Positions 25,365-38,053 of a stretch of DNA of 64,000 nucleotides are shown here, in pieces; within the stretch, counting starts at the first letter, position 1; each line of letters begins with the position of its first letter. Source of the DNA: Litsea cubeba (Eukaryota; Streptophyta; Magnoliopsida; Laurales; Lauraceae); NCBI GenBank assembly GCA_012931725.1, contig CM022951.1, positions 21,539,457 through 21,603,456 on the forward strand. The letters run 5' to 3'. Made by a program: the position numbers and the translations under genes. Under the pieces are notes generated by a model that saw only the letters and a list, made by a program, of their open reading frames with translations, was not told the DNA's origin and did no database searches.

Positions 25365-25984
25365 GTAAGATCTGAATGTGATTAGGAAAAAGTATCGCCT
25401 GCAAATGGAAAAGAAAAGCAGAATGATAGAGATTTTCACATTCCGGTCCTCAGCATATGAAAGCATGGATCGGATATGATGCATTAGGGGAGATGGGTCG
25501 GATTCAATTAATGGAGGTCGCCCCTCCATCCATGGTGATTTGGTGTGCAGCCCGACTACGACGGCGCTCGTGCAGCGATGGGACTTTTCCTACTCCGGTG
25601 GCGATGACAGCGGACGGCGACGGGTAACGGGCAGCGGAAGGCAAGCTGGTTTCTTCTTCTTCGATTGGGTTTCTGCAACAGAGACTGTACGCAGGGGGAG
25701 ACCTGGCCTGGCAGATATGGCAGGGCGGAAACGGTTGTCCATTTACCGATTTGTCGATCGAGAGGATTTAGGAAGGAGGGAGGAGGGAAGAATTAAAATT
25801 TTAAATTTCAAAGTTTTATGCCTAAAATGGTTAAAGGGGTAATTTAGTCCATAAAAAAGAGAACGAGTGCAATTAGGGACCTAAGGCTGGAAAAATTATA
25901 GCTGAGTGGACCATAGGCCTTAAAAAGTTTTTCCTTGGACTGGAGGTTAGATACATTCACTTATAGGGACCTTCCCCCCCCCAA

Positions 25985-26002
25985 CACACACACACACACA
26001 CA
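25985..26002. repeat. (CA)n microsatellite
   Basis: A short run of CA dinucleotides preceded by a C run. Confidence 0.8.
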
Positions 26003-26004
26003 AA

Positions 26005-27940
26005 ATCATATTTACTGTTATAAAAGAAAGAAAATGGGACATCATTTAGAGGCTTTTCAGACTATAAAACGCTCTCTCCAGCAAATTCAGACTTCTCTCA
26101 AATCTAGGAAGTCTCTCTCCCTCTAGGCACATGAAAACCCACAAAGTTCTTCCATGCTAGAAATACTAATTTTCTCTTTTGCATCCACGTCTGTTATTGA
26201 GAATCCTGTTCTTTTTCTTTTTTTTTTTTGATAGAGAAATCTGTTCCTCAAATCCTTCTATTCAAGTTCTTTATTTGTTATGGAAGAAAAACTCATCTTC
26301 CTCATATGCTCATTTGTAGATTCCATCTTTTCTCTCAGGGCATGTTTGGGTAACGTCCTCAGACAAAAATCCTAGGTCGGCTCGCTCCTGAAAAGTCATA
26401 TGTTTGCTGCTGGAAGAGGTATCGATCCTCGTTCTTAAAGGACATATCGAACTTTAACAGATTTGAACATAGAGCTTGAGTGCCTACTTGTCTATTGAAC
26501 TCTTATGAATTCATTGGAAAGCAGGTTCTAGCGAAAGAATACTAAAGTGTGAGAAGGTCAGGACTCAGAAGTAATGAGGTACTTTTGGTTTGATTTACTT
26601 GGGATGGCTTAGTGATCATTTTCAACTAAAGTATAGGCCATGGCTTCTTCAATTTTGTCTTCTTTGAAATTACTTTTTTTTTTCTTTTTTGGTGAAGGCA
26701 TTACTTAGATTTTCTAGAAATTCAATATTGGGCAGAAAAAGGGCCCCAAAAGTCTATTTTTAATTATTTATTTAACAAAAATGAGTGCAATGCATGAATT
26801 TTAATTGCAAGTTGTGATACATTCAAATTGGACATGGGGAATGATTGCCCGCCCTGTATTAGGCTTGCTGCAACTGTCATGTATATGCCACATCAGGAAA
26901 GTCCCATCTGAATGATAATCATAAGTTTCTGGTCTCTCAATTACTAATGGATAGATGATGGATAGTAATTGCTCGGAATTGAAAAGAATTTCACAAGCAG
27001 AATCACTGTAAAGACTACTTTGTTGCAGGTTGGAAAGCTCACCAGAAAACTTATAGATATTATTATGTCATTAGTTTACTACTTTTTGTTTAAAACCATA
27101 ATCTGCTGCCTTTCTTTTATATATATTTTTAACCATTTAGGATTCAGCCCTCTTTTGTCCAGGTTTATAATGGAACTTTTAAAGTGGACTTTTTTCCTAG
27201 TAAAATTTAAAGCAGACTTAGATTGATGGGATAATGCTCAAATGATGACAACTAGATAATCTTGGAATGGCCCTGAATGAAATGGTCTCATTGCTCATAC
27301 AATCCTACACATTTAATTAGGCACCTAGAAAACCTAGAAATGGATGGATGGTGAAAGAGAATTGATGAAGGTCATTACTAAACCATAAAAAGTCATTGAT
27401 CAGACAATTGAGTTTTGTTTTGAATTTTATGTTTTATCTCTTTATTCTCATCTACTTGAATAGATTGGAAACCCACTCTTCAAGCTAGATGTTGATAGCC
27501 CTGGAACTTAAGAGTACTTTTGGTTACTTGGAATGATGTGTAACTAGAATTTCCTTGCCGTCATGAGTCAGTGTAACTTCGATGACTAGATCTTCATCAA
27601 AACCGCTAAGCCGATGGGAGCAATAGCAACATAAAAAACAGATAAAGTGGTTAAAAAATATTTTTCATATCAAAATATATTTATACATAAAATTATCATA
27701 TTTTAATTATTTTTTATAAATTCTTGCATGTTTATAGTATGAAATTATGTTGCACGTACTTAATAAAAGAGACCGATTTCAATTTGAAATCAACTTCAAT
27801 TAATTTTGACCATCCTCCATAATTTTGAGCAAAGGACCATCATCAATTTCAATACACAATTCTCCTTTAATCTAATTCAATTCAATAAAAATGTCATTTA
27901 TTGAATGACATTTTATCGCTACAAAGAATTATAATGTGCT
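26005..27940. other. No gene recognised
   Basis: AT-rich intergenic sequence with T-rich runs (for example 26210-26230). No supported exons or element ends. Confidence 0.4.
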
Positions 27941-27950
27941 ATTAGATCTA

Positions 27951-27976
27951 GTGGTGGAACCAGGGAGGGGCTGACA

Positions 27977-28008
<32 letters not shown>

Positions 28009-28226
28009 CAAAAAAAAAAAAAAAAAAAAAAAATTCAGAAAATCTCCTTATGTTTTAGGAAAATTTATATAGTTTTTTTACATATGCCCCCCGCCCGCCC
28101 CCCCCTAATTTTTTTAAAAAAACCCTATATATTTTTAAATTTATATACACGTTTTTATGTGGTCCTCTCGAGATTTTGTTTTCTATATAGTGTCCCACCA
28201 AGGAAAAGTTCCTGGGTCCGCCCCTG
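27951..28226. mobile_element. hAT-like MITE with C and A homopolymer core
   Basis: It starts GTGGTGGAACCAGGGA; its other end, inverted, reads CAGGGGCGGACCCAGGAA. A perfect direct repeat ATTAGATCTA flanks it (27941-27950 and 28227-28236). The 276 bp element contains 29 C (27978-28006) and 24 A (28010-28033). Terminal sequence of the CAGGGGCGGA type is common in plant hAT-like non-autonomous elements. The 10 bp repeat is longer than the usual 8 bp, so part may be chance, or the element could be Mutator-like. Confidence 0.75.
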
Positions 28227-28236
28227 ATTAGATCTA

Positions 28237-30000
28237 TTATGCCAAAGGTAGACACAAGTATTATGACGGAAAAATCCTAAATTTGAGTCTATCTATTACA
28301 TTTCTCAACTTAATTAAGTTTTTAGGATTTATAAATATATAATTTATTTTAAAATCTACGAGCAATTAATGAATAGTCTCATGGTATAGTTCAGCATCCA
28401 ACTTAACTAATTATATTTTTTCATAAATATCTATTACTATTATAATTTTTCAGTATAAAGTTTGTCATGAAGGAAGATGGGTGGTGGGGACTTTATCAAT
28501 ATTATTAATAGAAAGACGATTCAAGCATACTAAAACAACCTGTCTTGAGACTAGCGTGGGTCAAAGTTTAGAAATCCATAGCTATTTTGAACCCAACCAA
28601 CTCAATACAAAACCCACTTCTAATTGAAAAATATCATATTTTAAATTTCTTATACTTTTTTTCAGCTCAATATAATTTATACAAAAATATCATATTTCAA
28701 GTTTCTACCAAATTTTCAAAATTTTTGTATTAATTATTTATTTAAGATTTCAATTGTGTGATTTATAAGAAAGCCTATTATTATGTGTTTCATGATTAGT
28801 TCACATGACAAAGCATCATTTCTATCGGCGATTATGATTTTAAGCGTATAATCTTTTATTTTTGAGAAAAATTTTTATTATAGATTTATAAAACATAAAC
28901 GTATGAAAGAAAAATCAATTTTTCTTATTTCTATCATAATTTTTTTTGTATGACTTCAGTTGCCCGGGAGCATTTTGCCAGTTGATAATGAAATACAGCA
29001 ATGGTTCACTGCCAATGGATTGCTCAAAATTCTTATAACGGTGCAATTGTGGCTATAACTGTCATTGTCATTTGATATATGACAACAAATATTTGCAAGG
29101 TGGGACTCTCACTTTAATTGGCACTGCATTTCCTAAACCAGTAGCCTGACATATAAAAAATTCTCATGGTTGAGTGGACTATTACTGTAATATTTCACAC
29201 ACATGCATGCTTAGAAATCGATCTCTGATTTTGCAGCAGTTTGCATGATACTTGTGTTATAGCATCAAAGGAGTTCGAGAAAGTATACAGGTTGGCATTC
29301 ATTCAAGTTACATGAGACTTTAGATACCTGATACTCTTTCTATAGTAATATGCATAATTGATACAGCAAAATAACAGAACAACTGTCACCATATTTGGGA
29401 CCCAAACAAATGAACTTCCATTTACTAATAAAATAGTGTTACACGCGCTCGGTTTACATAGACCCAAACTGGCCCGGATTGAAAGCTATCCATCCAATCC
29501 CAGCCCTAACTAAGAACCCATTTCTCTAAAATGAAAATATTTAAAATTTCAGTCGAAGAGTTTCGAATTTCAATCCAACATTAAGTAATGGTTGGATGAG
29601 TACCAAATTCAGGCTTTCTTGCAATTTATTGTGGGAGTGGGATTGTGTGAGCGGGGATAACTTGATCAAAGGTTGGTCAGGTGTCTCAAAAAGTAGGGTG
29701 AGCCCCACATAAGAATCGTGCAAATGGTTCTCACTTAAATATTTACTAGCACCCATCGCCTGTGCTAAGCCCTGCCAAAAGTAAAAAAATATTAGAAATT
29801 TAAGAATTATTTTAAAATATTATTAAGATAAAATAAATCTAAAAGAAAGAATTTTATTATCTTTGAATATTAGAATCTTTTAACATGTGATGAAAATAAA
29901 TATAAAATGAGAAGTAAACTTACATAACATAATGCCCTCTTGAATTTAAAGGCATATATTGACCATTACACAAGTATGAATGTGTATCTATACAGGGGTA
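28237..30000. other. No gene recognised
   Basis: AT-rich intergenic DNA. Small ORFs lack family motifs. Confidence 0.4.
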
Positions 30001-30365
30001 GCTCTCCTAAGCTAAAGCTTAGGTTAAGGTAAGCTCAAGTTTGTGGTGGGTCCCACCTGGCGACTTACATGGGGGTGGTGATGTGGGGATTTCAAGGACT
30101 CACTGGGACACTTCTTTTTTGCAAAAAAAATAGTCTCAAACCGTGGTTTCTACCATCTCCATCTAGCCCCAAAAGTTTAATGGTCAACAATCCATTCGGA
30201 TCGGTACACAGTCGATCCAACGGTCCAGTAAATCCGGATATGACAAAAAGCTAGTGGACATGTACAATTTAGGGAGGTCATGTGTTTGGTCCATTGGATA
30301 GACCAAGGGTGGGCCCCACAAGCGTAAGCTTATAGAATTAAATAGAAAGGTATGGTGCCCCGGGC
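30001..30365. mobile_element. Candidate TIR MITE
   Basis: 'Taagctcaagtttgtgg' followed by 'tgggtcccacc' near 30030-30058 is mirrored by an inverted 'taagcttacgcttgtgg' followed by 'ggcccaccc' at about 30309-30335. The outer ends resemble each other weakly (GGGGTAGC against GGGGCACC). No clear target duplication was found. Confidence 0.4.
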
Positions 30366-30482
30366 TCAAAAAATATAATGAAATATGTGATTCTTTTCTG
30401 AGATATTATCGGAAAAGAACAAATTTTATAGAAATAAATAAGTAGTTTATATTTATCATATATATAACTTTAATAAAAAAGA

Positions 30483-30790
30483 AAAAATAACTTGGTGGGG
30501 TCACATGATGTAACATGTAACGGTGAGCCTCATATCCTAATTCCTTCAAGGTGTGTCCAATTGGACAGTGATACCTTGCCGATGTGTCATTCTGAGGATC
30601 CTTAGTGGTGTCACATGATGTAACATCTAAAGATATGCCCATATCCAAATATCTAAAGGTGTGTCTAATTGAATATTTGGTCAGTAGGCCCTTGTTGATG
30701 TGGTGTTCCAAGGAGCATTGGTGGGGTCACATGATGTAATATTTAAAAGTGAGCCTCTTATCCTAATTCATTAAGGTGCATCATGATGTG
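30483..30790. repeat. Three imperfect ~120 bp tandem units
   Basis: Each unit carries 'ggtgtcacatgatgtaac' or a variant (30497, 30607, 30723), a 'atcctaatt' segment and 'aaggtgtgtc'. Confidence 0.65.
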
Positions 30791-31030
30791 TTTAAAGGTG
30801 GTCTTATTTTTCTGGTCTTTAACTTGAAAGAAATATCCCACGGTATTATCAACTTCTTGGTAGAAGAGTAGAAATGATAGGTGTGATAAGGATGGAAGAA
30901 GTTGTTTAGAGAAATTATAGGAGATATAATAAAGATGTGAGTTTGTTATTTAATTGAAATGGAGATTTAGGGAGGAGATTTGTTTTAGATGAGTGTGGTG
31001 GCCCACTTTTTCTTATATATTTCTTTGAAA

Positions 31031-32190
31031 GGAGAGACTTTTTAGGGATGACGTGGCACCCCTCATAACCCACCTCTCACACCCAAAGCTCTATGTGATT
31101 TTATAAATATCTTTCTGAAATGAGAGATTTTTTTGGGATGAGGTGGCACCCCTGTTTGTGAAAGATTAGTTTGTTGAGATTCATGTCATGGGGGCGGAGA
31201 TTTATGGGGTCAATGTATGTTTTTATTAATGAGACGGAGACTATTGATATCTTATATCTTCATGATGTTGTTCTATTTCATGTGTATTCATATTTATTTA
31301 TTTTTTCAAATAAGACATCTAATCAATGTTTTGGTGAATTAGGAGATTTGGATGGTACCCAACTAAAAGTAAAACTCAGGTAGTGGTTGTTTGGATCGGT
31401 ATCAGGCTTGGACTTGGGTTTTTAATCTACATGAAATTCAGTTCAGGTTTGAGTTGGTCTTGACCCAGGTGGCTGATTTTATATATGATAGTGTATAATG
31501 CTTACCAAACTCAGTATATTATGCCTTCGTTGGTGTTTTTTTTTAAACAGGTGAAGATTCCCCTCCATATATTTGAACCATCTTCATTTTTCCTATCCAA
31601 TCTCATTACTAAAATCACCTCAAATAAGGCTCTTTTTCTTCTCTTTTTTTCAGAATCAGTTAGAATTGATCATGGATTATGATAGAGGTAAGCCTGAAAT
31701 GGTGAAAGGAATTGCAGAAACCAAGCTGCAAGTAGGACTTTATAATTTAATTGGTCTTTGTCATGGTTGTTGGCCCAAACTGGTTTAGAAGTTCCATGAT
31801 TGTAGTAGATGTCTTTGTCATGGTTGTTGGCCCAAACTGGTTTAGAAGTTCCATGATGTAGTAGATAAGGAGTCATTCTGCTACCATCCTTGGAGTGGAT
31901 GGAGAGATTTTAGGGTGAGATGATAAAGAAGATTGGAGGGGATGGAGAGATTTTAGGGAAGATTGGAGGGAATTGAGAGATTTGAGGAGATTTGAGGAGA
32001 TATAACTTTTTAAGGGTCCCTCGTTTTTTTCCTTTTGTATTTAGAGAATTTCATGGGTGAGGTGGCACCCTCCACAGCCCACCTCCCCCTTTGCTTTTTA
32101 TTTTTTATTTTTTTCTTTCGTATTTCTCTGGAAGAAGAGACTTTTTAGGGATGACGTGGCACCCCTCATAGCCCACCTCTCCCTTTGTTT
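31031..32190. repeat. Four dispersed copies of a 'gacgtggcacccctcat' unit, plus a 57 bp tandem duplication
   Basis: Units near 31031-31078, 31121-31153, 32043-32092 and 32128-32186 share 'gagactttttagggatg', '(gacgtgg/gaggtgg)caccc' and 'agcccacctc'. Between them, 31754-31810 is duplicated in tandem at 31811-31867 ('catggttgttggcccaaact'). Confidence 0.65.
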
Positions 32191-32389
32191 TAATATATAT
32201 AATATAACTAGCAAAACCCCGTGGATAACCACGAAACCACCAAATGCATGATATGAGTTATTTTTAATAAATTTATTAATTAGTAAACTTGTGAGTCATT
32301 TTTTTGTTGCTAATTTGATCTTTATGTTTTTTTCCATATGTTTTACTCTTTAGGTGAGGAATGAATTGATTAAGAAAGATCAAATGATC

Positions 32390-35020
32390 ATAGACCTAAC
32401 AAATTGACCTAATATATTTAAGTGGGATCAAGATGAATGGGGTCCATCATTTCTATTCTAACCGTTCATAAAATCATATGATGCGGGATGGGACCCATTA
32501 ATTGATTGATAAAGATCAAATGATCATAAATCTCTCAAATTGACCAAAACTAACCTATTTAAGTGGGACCCCAAGCTGAATGGGGTCCACCATCTATATT
32601 CTAACCGTCCATAAAACCATATTATGCGGGATGGGACCCATGAATTGATTAAGAAAGATCAAGGATCAAATGATCGTAGACCTAACAAATTGACTTAATA
32701 TATTTAAGTGGGACCCAGATAAATGGGGTCCACCATCTTTATTATAACCGTCCATAAAATCAAATGATGTGGGCCGGGACCCATTAATTGATTGATAAAG
32801 ATCAAATGATCATAGACCTCTCAAATTGACCAAACCTAGCCTATTTAAGTGGGACCCCCAAGATGAATGGGGTCCACCATCTATATTCTAACCGTCCATA
32901 AAACCATATGATGCGGGCTGGGACCCATGAATTGCTTGATAAAGATCAAATGATCAAATGATCATAGACCTCACAAATTGACCAAACCTAACATATTTAA
33001 GTGGAACCCCCCAGATGAATGGGGTCCACCATCTCTATTCTAACCGTCCATAAAACCATATTATGCGGGATGGGACCCATGAATTGATTTTAAAAGATCA
33101 AAGGATCAAATGATCGTAGACCTAACAAATTGACCAAATATTTTTAAATGGGACCCAGATGAATGGAGTCCACCATCTTTATTCTAACCGTCTATAAAAT
33201 CAAATGATGTAGGCCGTGACCCATGAATTGATTGATAAAGATCAAATGATCAAATGATCATAGACCTCTCAAATTGACCAAACCTGACCTATTTAAGTGG
33301 GACCCCCAAGATGAATGGGGTCCACCATCTATATTCTAACCATCCATGAAACAATATGATGCGGGATGGACCCATGAATTGCTTGATAAAGATCAAATGA
33401 TCATAGACCTCACAAATTGACCAAACCTAACATATTTAAGTGGAACCCCCCAGATGAATGGGGTCCACCATCTCTATTCTAACCGTCCATAAAACCATAT
33501 TATGCGGGATGGGACCCATGAATTGATTTAAAAAGATCAAAGGATCAAATGATCGTAGACCTAACAAATTGACCAAATATTTTTAAGTGGGACCCATATG
33601 AATGGGGTCCACCATCTTTATTCTAACCGTCCATAAAATCAAATGATGCAGGCCGGGACCCATGAATTGATTGATAAAGATCAAATGATCAAATGATCAT
33701 AGACCTCTCAAATTGACCAAACCTGACCTATTTAAGTGGGACCCCCAAGATGAATGGGGTCCACCATCTATATTCTAACCATCCATGAAACAATATGATG
33801 CGGGATGGACCCATGAATTGCTTGATAAAGATCAAATGATCATAGACCTCACAAATTGACCAAACCTAACATATTTAAGTGGAACCCCCCAGATGAATGG
33901 GGTCCACCATCTCTATTCTAACCGTCCATAAAACCATATTATGCGGGATGGGACCCATGAATTGATTTTAAAAAATCAAAGGATCAAATGATCGTAGACC
34001 TAACAAATTGACCAATATTTTTAAGAGACCCAGATGAATGGGGTCCACCATCTTTATTCTAACCGTCCATAAAATCAAATGATGCAGGCCGGGACCCATG
34101 AATTGATTGATAAAGATCAAATGATCATAGACCTCTCAAATTGACCAAACCTAACCTATTTAATTGGGACCCCCAAGATGAATGGGGTCCACCATCTATA
34201 TTTTAACTGTCCATGAAATAATCTGATGCATGCTGGGACCCATGAATTGCTTGATAATGATCAAAGTATTAAATGATCATAGACCTCACAAATTAACCGA
34301 ACCTAACCTATTTAAGTGGAAACCCCCCCCCCCCCAGATGAATGGGGTCCACCATCTTTATTCTAACCGTCCATAAAACCATATTATGCGGGATGGGACC
34401 CATGAATTGATTTAAAAAGATCAAAGGATCAAATGATCGTAGACCTAACAAATTGATCAAATATGTTTAAGTGAGATCCAGATGAATGGGGTCCACCATC
34501 TCTATTCTAACCGTCCATAAAATCATATGATGCGGGCCGGGACCCATGAATTGATTGATAAAGTTCAAATGATCATAGACCTCATAAATGGATCAAACCT
34601 AATTTATTTAAGTGGGACCCCAAAGATGAATGGAGTCCACCATCTATATTCTAACCATTCGTAAAACCATATGATGGAGGTTGGGACACATGAATTGCTT
34701 GATAAAGGTCAAAGGATCAAATGATCATAGACCTCACAAATTGACCAAACCTAACCTATTTAAGTGACCCCCCCCCCAAATGAATGGGGTCCACCATCTC
34801 TATTCTAACCGTCCATAAAATCATATTATGTGGGATGGGACCCATGAATTGATTAAGAAAGATCAAATGATCAAATTATCATAGACCTAACAAATTGACC
34901 AAATATTTTTAAGTGGGACCCAGATGAATGGGGTCCACCATCTTTATTCTAACTGTCCATAAAATCAAATGATGCGGGCTGGGACCCATGAAATGATTGA
35001 TATAAATTTAGCACATCTGG
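32390..35020. repeat. Satellite with ~146 bp monomers and a 439 bp trimeric higher-order repeat
   Basis: The landmark GTCCACC recurs at 32585, 32728, 32872, 33024, 33168, 33320, 33463, 33607, 33759, 33902, 34043, 34187, 34347, 34491, 34635, 34789 and 34933, with intervals mostly 143, 144 or 152. Three monomer types can be told apart: one with 'accatattatgcggg' and 'gatcgtagacctaa', one with 'ccaagatgaatgg' and 'gacctctcaa', one with 'tggaaccccccag' and 'gacctcacaa'. They alternate in fixed order, giving a 439 bp period in the centre (33024, 33463, 33902; 33168, 33607; 33320, 33759). Edges are more diverged. Confidence 0.9.
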
Positions 35021-35189
35021 TGTGTTGGCTTATTTAGGGATATCTTGGAGAGATTTTAGGCTTTTGAGTGGAAGATGATTCTTCATGGAGAGATTTTACG
35101 TCTTTTGAGTGTGTAATAGATATAGAGATTTTAGGGATAAGGGTAACTCTGGAAATGGCATTACAAAAAGCTTGACGTTGCGCTAGGTA

Positions 35190-36560
35190 TCTTTATGTGT
35201 GGGGTCCACCATCTCTATTCTAACCGTCCATAAAACCATATTTGCGGGATGGGACCCATGAATTGATTACGAAAGATCAAAGGATCAAATGATCGTAGAC
35301 CTAACAAATTGACCAAATATTTTTAAGTGGGACTCAGATGAATGGGGTCCACCATCTTTATTCTAACCGTCCATAAAATCAAATGATGCGGGCTGGAACC
35401 CATTAATTGATTGATAAAGATCAAATGATCAAATGATCATAGACCTCTCAAATTGACCAAACCTAACCTATTTAAGTGGGACCCCCAAGATGAATGGGGT
35501 CCACGATCTATATTCCAACCATCCATAAAATCATATGATGCGAGCTGGGACCCATGAATTGCTTGATAAAGATCAAATTATCAAATAATCATAGACCTGA
35601 CAAATTGACCAAACATAAACTATTTAAGTGGAACCCCCCAGATGAATGGGGTCCACCATCTCTATTCTAACCATCCATAAAATCATATTATGCGGGATGG
35701 GACCCACGAATTGATTTAAAAAGATTAAATGATCAAATGATCGTAGACCTAAAAAATTGACAAAATATTTTTAAGTGGGATCCTAATTATGGAGAGGTTT
35801 TAGGATAATTATGGTTGGTAACTGGGATCTCATTGAGAGATTTTAGGATAATTATTATTGGTAATAGGGATATCATTGAGAGATTTTAGGATAATTATTA
35901 TTGGTAATAGGGATATCATTGAGAGATTTTAGGATAATTCAAATTCTAATCAAGCAATTTTTATTTTCTAGCAGAATACCATTGTAGGCTGGCTAATGAT
36001 GCGGGCTGGGACCCATTAATTGATTGATAAAGATCAAATGATCAAATGATCATAGACCTCTCAAATTGACCAAACCTAACTTATTTAAGTGGGACCCCCA
36101 AGATGAATGGGTCCACCATCTATATTTTAACCATCCATAAAACCATATGATGCGGGCTGGGACCAATGAATTGCTTGATAAAAATTAAATGATCAAATAA
36201 TCATAGACCTCACAAATTGACCAAACATAACCTATTTAAGTAGAACCCCAGATGAATGGGGTCCACCATCTCTATTTTAACCATCCATAAAACCATATTA
36301 TGCGGGATGGGACCCATGAATTGATTTAAAAAAAATTAAAGGATCAAATGATCGTAGACCTAAAAAATTGACCAAATATTTTTAAGTAGGATCCTAATTA
36401 TGGAGAGATTTTAGGATAATTATAGTTGGTAATAGGGATCTCATTGAGAGATTTTAGGATAATTATTATTGGTAATAGGGATATCATTGAGAGATTTTAG
36501 GATAATTCAAATTCTAATCAAGCAATTTCTATTTTCTAGCAGAATATCATTGTAGGCTGG
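35190..36560. repeat. Duplicated block of satellite plus 43 bp tandem repeat
   Basis: Satellite monomers (GTCCACC at 35205, 35347, 35499, 35651) lead into a 43 bp tandem unit (start 'gagagattttaggataatta' at 35835, 35878, 35921) and a unique tail 'tagcagaataccattgtagg'. The same order repeats at about 35997-36560 (monomers at 36111 and 36261, 43 bp units at about 36405-36500, the same tail). The second copy has one fewer 43 bp unit. Confidence 0.8.
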
Positions 36561-37480
36561 CTGCTGCCACGTGTCTCTCTCGAAGACATGCCACGTGTCA
36601 TCCTCCAGGAAGTCTCATGAAGTGTATACATCCCTTTAGTAATATAGATAATATATAATGTGTGAGAGAGAGATGTTAAGTGAAAATTGGTGCCTCAAGG
36701 CCAATCGCGAACTTGACCCGACTGTTAAGAAAAAAATGGTATCCGAAGCCCAGCCTTGAACTCGACTCGAACTCCAAACATAGTTCAAAGTTTTGGCCCA
36801 ACATTGAACCGAACCTGATCAAGCCAACCCAACTTCCATTTTTCGTCTGGTTAGGCCATATGGGTTTGATTTGGCCCAACCCAAGTTGCCTCTGGTCATA
36901 AAATGGTCATAAATCTCTATTCTAAATTGCAGAGTAAGTCTTAGGTGCTTGTTTGTTTGATGGAATTTAGAGAATTCCATTTAGAGAGGACTTTTAGTTC
37001 TCAAAAGATTGCTGAGATTTGTAAATTTCGAAAGGCCAAAAATTATAATTCAAAAGCTTGTAAAATTCTAGTAGCAAAATAAGAAAATTCCAAATGCTCT
37101 ATAGTTGGTAACAACATTGATGCAAGAATTTTCAAACAAATGGAATTCCCATAAGAAATTACTCTACACAAACATCCCAGAGTGGAGGTCACATTTGGCA
37201 ACCAAATCTTTAGGAAAAAGATTTCCGGTTTCCCTAAAGTTGTGGTAAATCCATGTTTGGCAATTGTAAATTCTTGAGGATTTGGATGAATGAAAATCTT
37301 CATTTGTTAGGATTTTCCGGATCATACTACCCCCATAAGATATGAAAATTCTTACTTAAGTGGATTTGCACACTGAACCTTATTTTTCTCAGCTATATGC
37401 ATCGATACACACTAATATCAATGTGAAATTATCAACTGTACAAATCCATAGTGAGGAATCCTTGTTCCAATGGTAGTAAA
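36561..37480. other. No gene recognised
   Basis: Intergenic sequence between the satellite block and the PsbO-like promoter. 'Ggccaatcgcgaacttgacc' type sequence near 36700 and 'aatttagagaattccattta' near 36963 look like old repeats. Confidence 0.4.
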
Positions 37481-37758
37481 GAATCATCAGATCTATGGAT
37501 TCCTCACCTGTTACCAAACATGCTCGAGTTTCTCCTCCTTTGGATGAGTTTAAAACATTTTCCTTGGGTTTGCTTTCCTATGTATTTCCAACACCATTAG
37601 GTCCCACCAGAAAACAGAAAGAAAAAGTGATGATAGAGAGAGTAGACTGGGTGGTTAGGAATATATTTCCATCCAGGAGTGTTATCTTATGCAATTCGAG
37701 CTTTCAATTTTCAACCACACAAACCACAGCATCAGAATACTCTAGTCTTTGTCTTATG

Positions 37759-37767
37759 TATATATAG
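37759..37767 (+). promoter_or_regulatory. TATA box of the PsbO-like exon
   Basis: TATATATAG lies 113 bp before the ATG at 37880, a normal distance for a plant promoter with a short leader. Confidence 0.55.
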
Positions 37768-37879
37768 CTTCAGGAATGAATGATCCCATTGAAGCCATTT
37801 CTTTCACCATGTCACATTTCAAAGCCACTACGACAGCATAGCCAGCCCCTCCCCAATACAGAAACTGGCTCATATAAAC

Positions 37880-38053
37880 ATGGTCCTGTCACTGCAAGCT
37901 GCACCTGCTCTCATCCAGCCCACCAAGGTTGGGCCCATGTTGGGCCGGACCAGCTTGTCACAGCTGAAACCTGCTCAGCTTTCCAAAGCCTTTGGGTTAG
38001 ATCAAGCCGGCTCCACCAAGATCGCCGGTGGTGGTGTCGCTCTTGTTGTTGCG
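37880..38053 (+). pseudogene. PsbO-like transit-peptide exon, possibly an orphan fragment
   Basis: The ORF begins MVLSLQAAPALIQPTKVG and continues 'QLKPAQLSKAFGL' and 'STKIAGGGVALVVA', ending at a donor (GCG, then gtatgt). PsbO precursors begin in the same way: 'SLQA...QPTKVG', a 'LRSAQ..SKAFGLE' segment, then 'KIAG.ALA' before the lumen-targeting cleavage site. PsbO is the 33 kDa lumenal protein that stabilises the manganese cluster of photosystem II. About 20 residues normally between 'KAFGLE' and 'KIAG' are missing. No exon of the mature protein was found in the next 3 kb. A TATA box precedes it, so it may be transcribed. It could be a truncated duplicate, or exon 1 of a different plastid protein. 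Confidence 0.5.

Noticed and set aside
32390..36560. CRISPR-like regular repeats
   Set aside because: The whole ~146 bp unit is repeated without unique spacers, in a plant nuclear context; it is a satellite.
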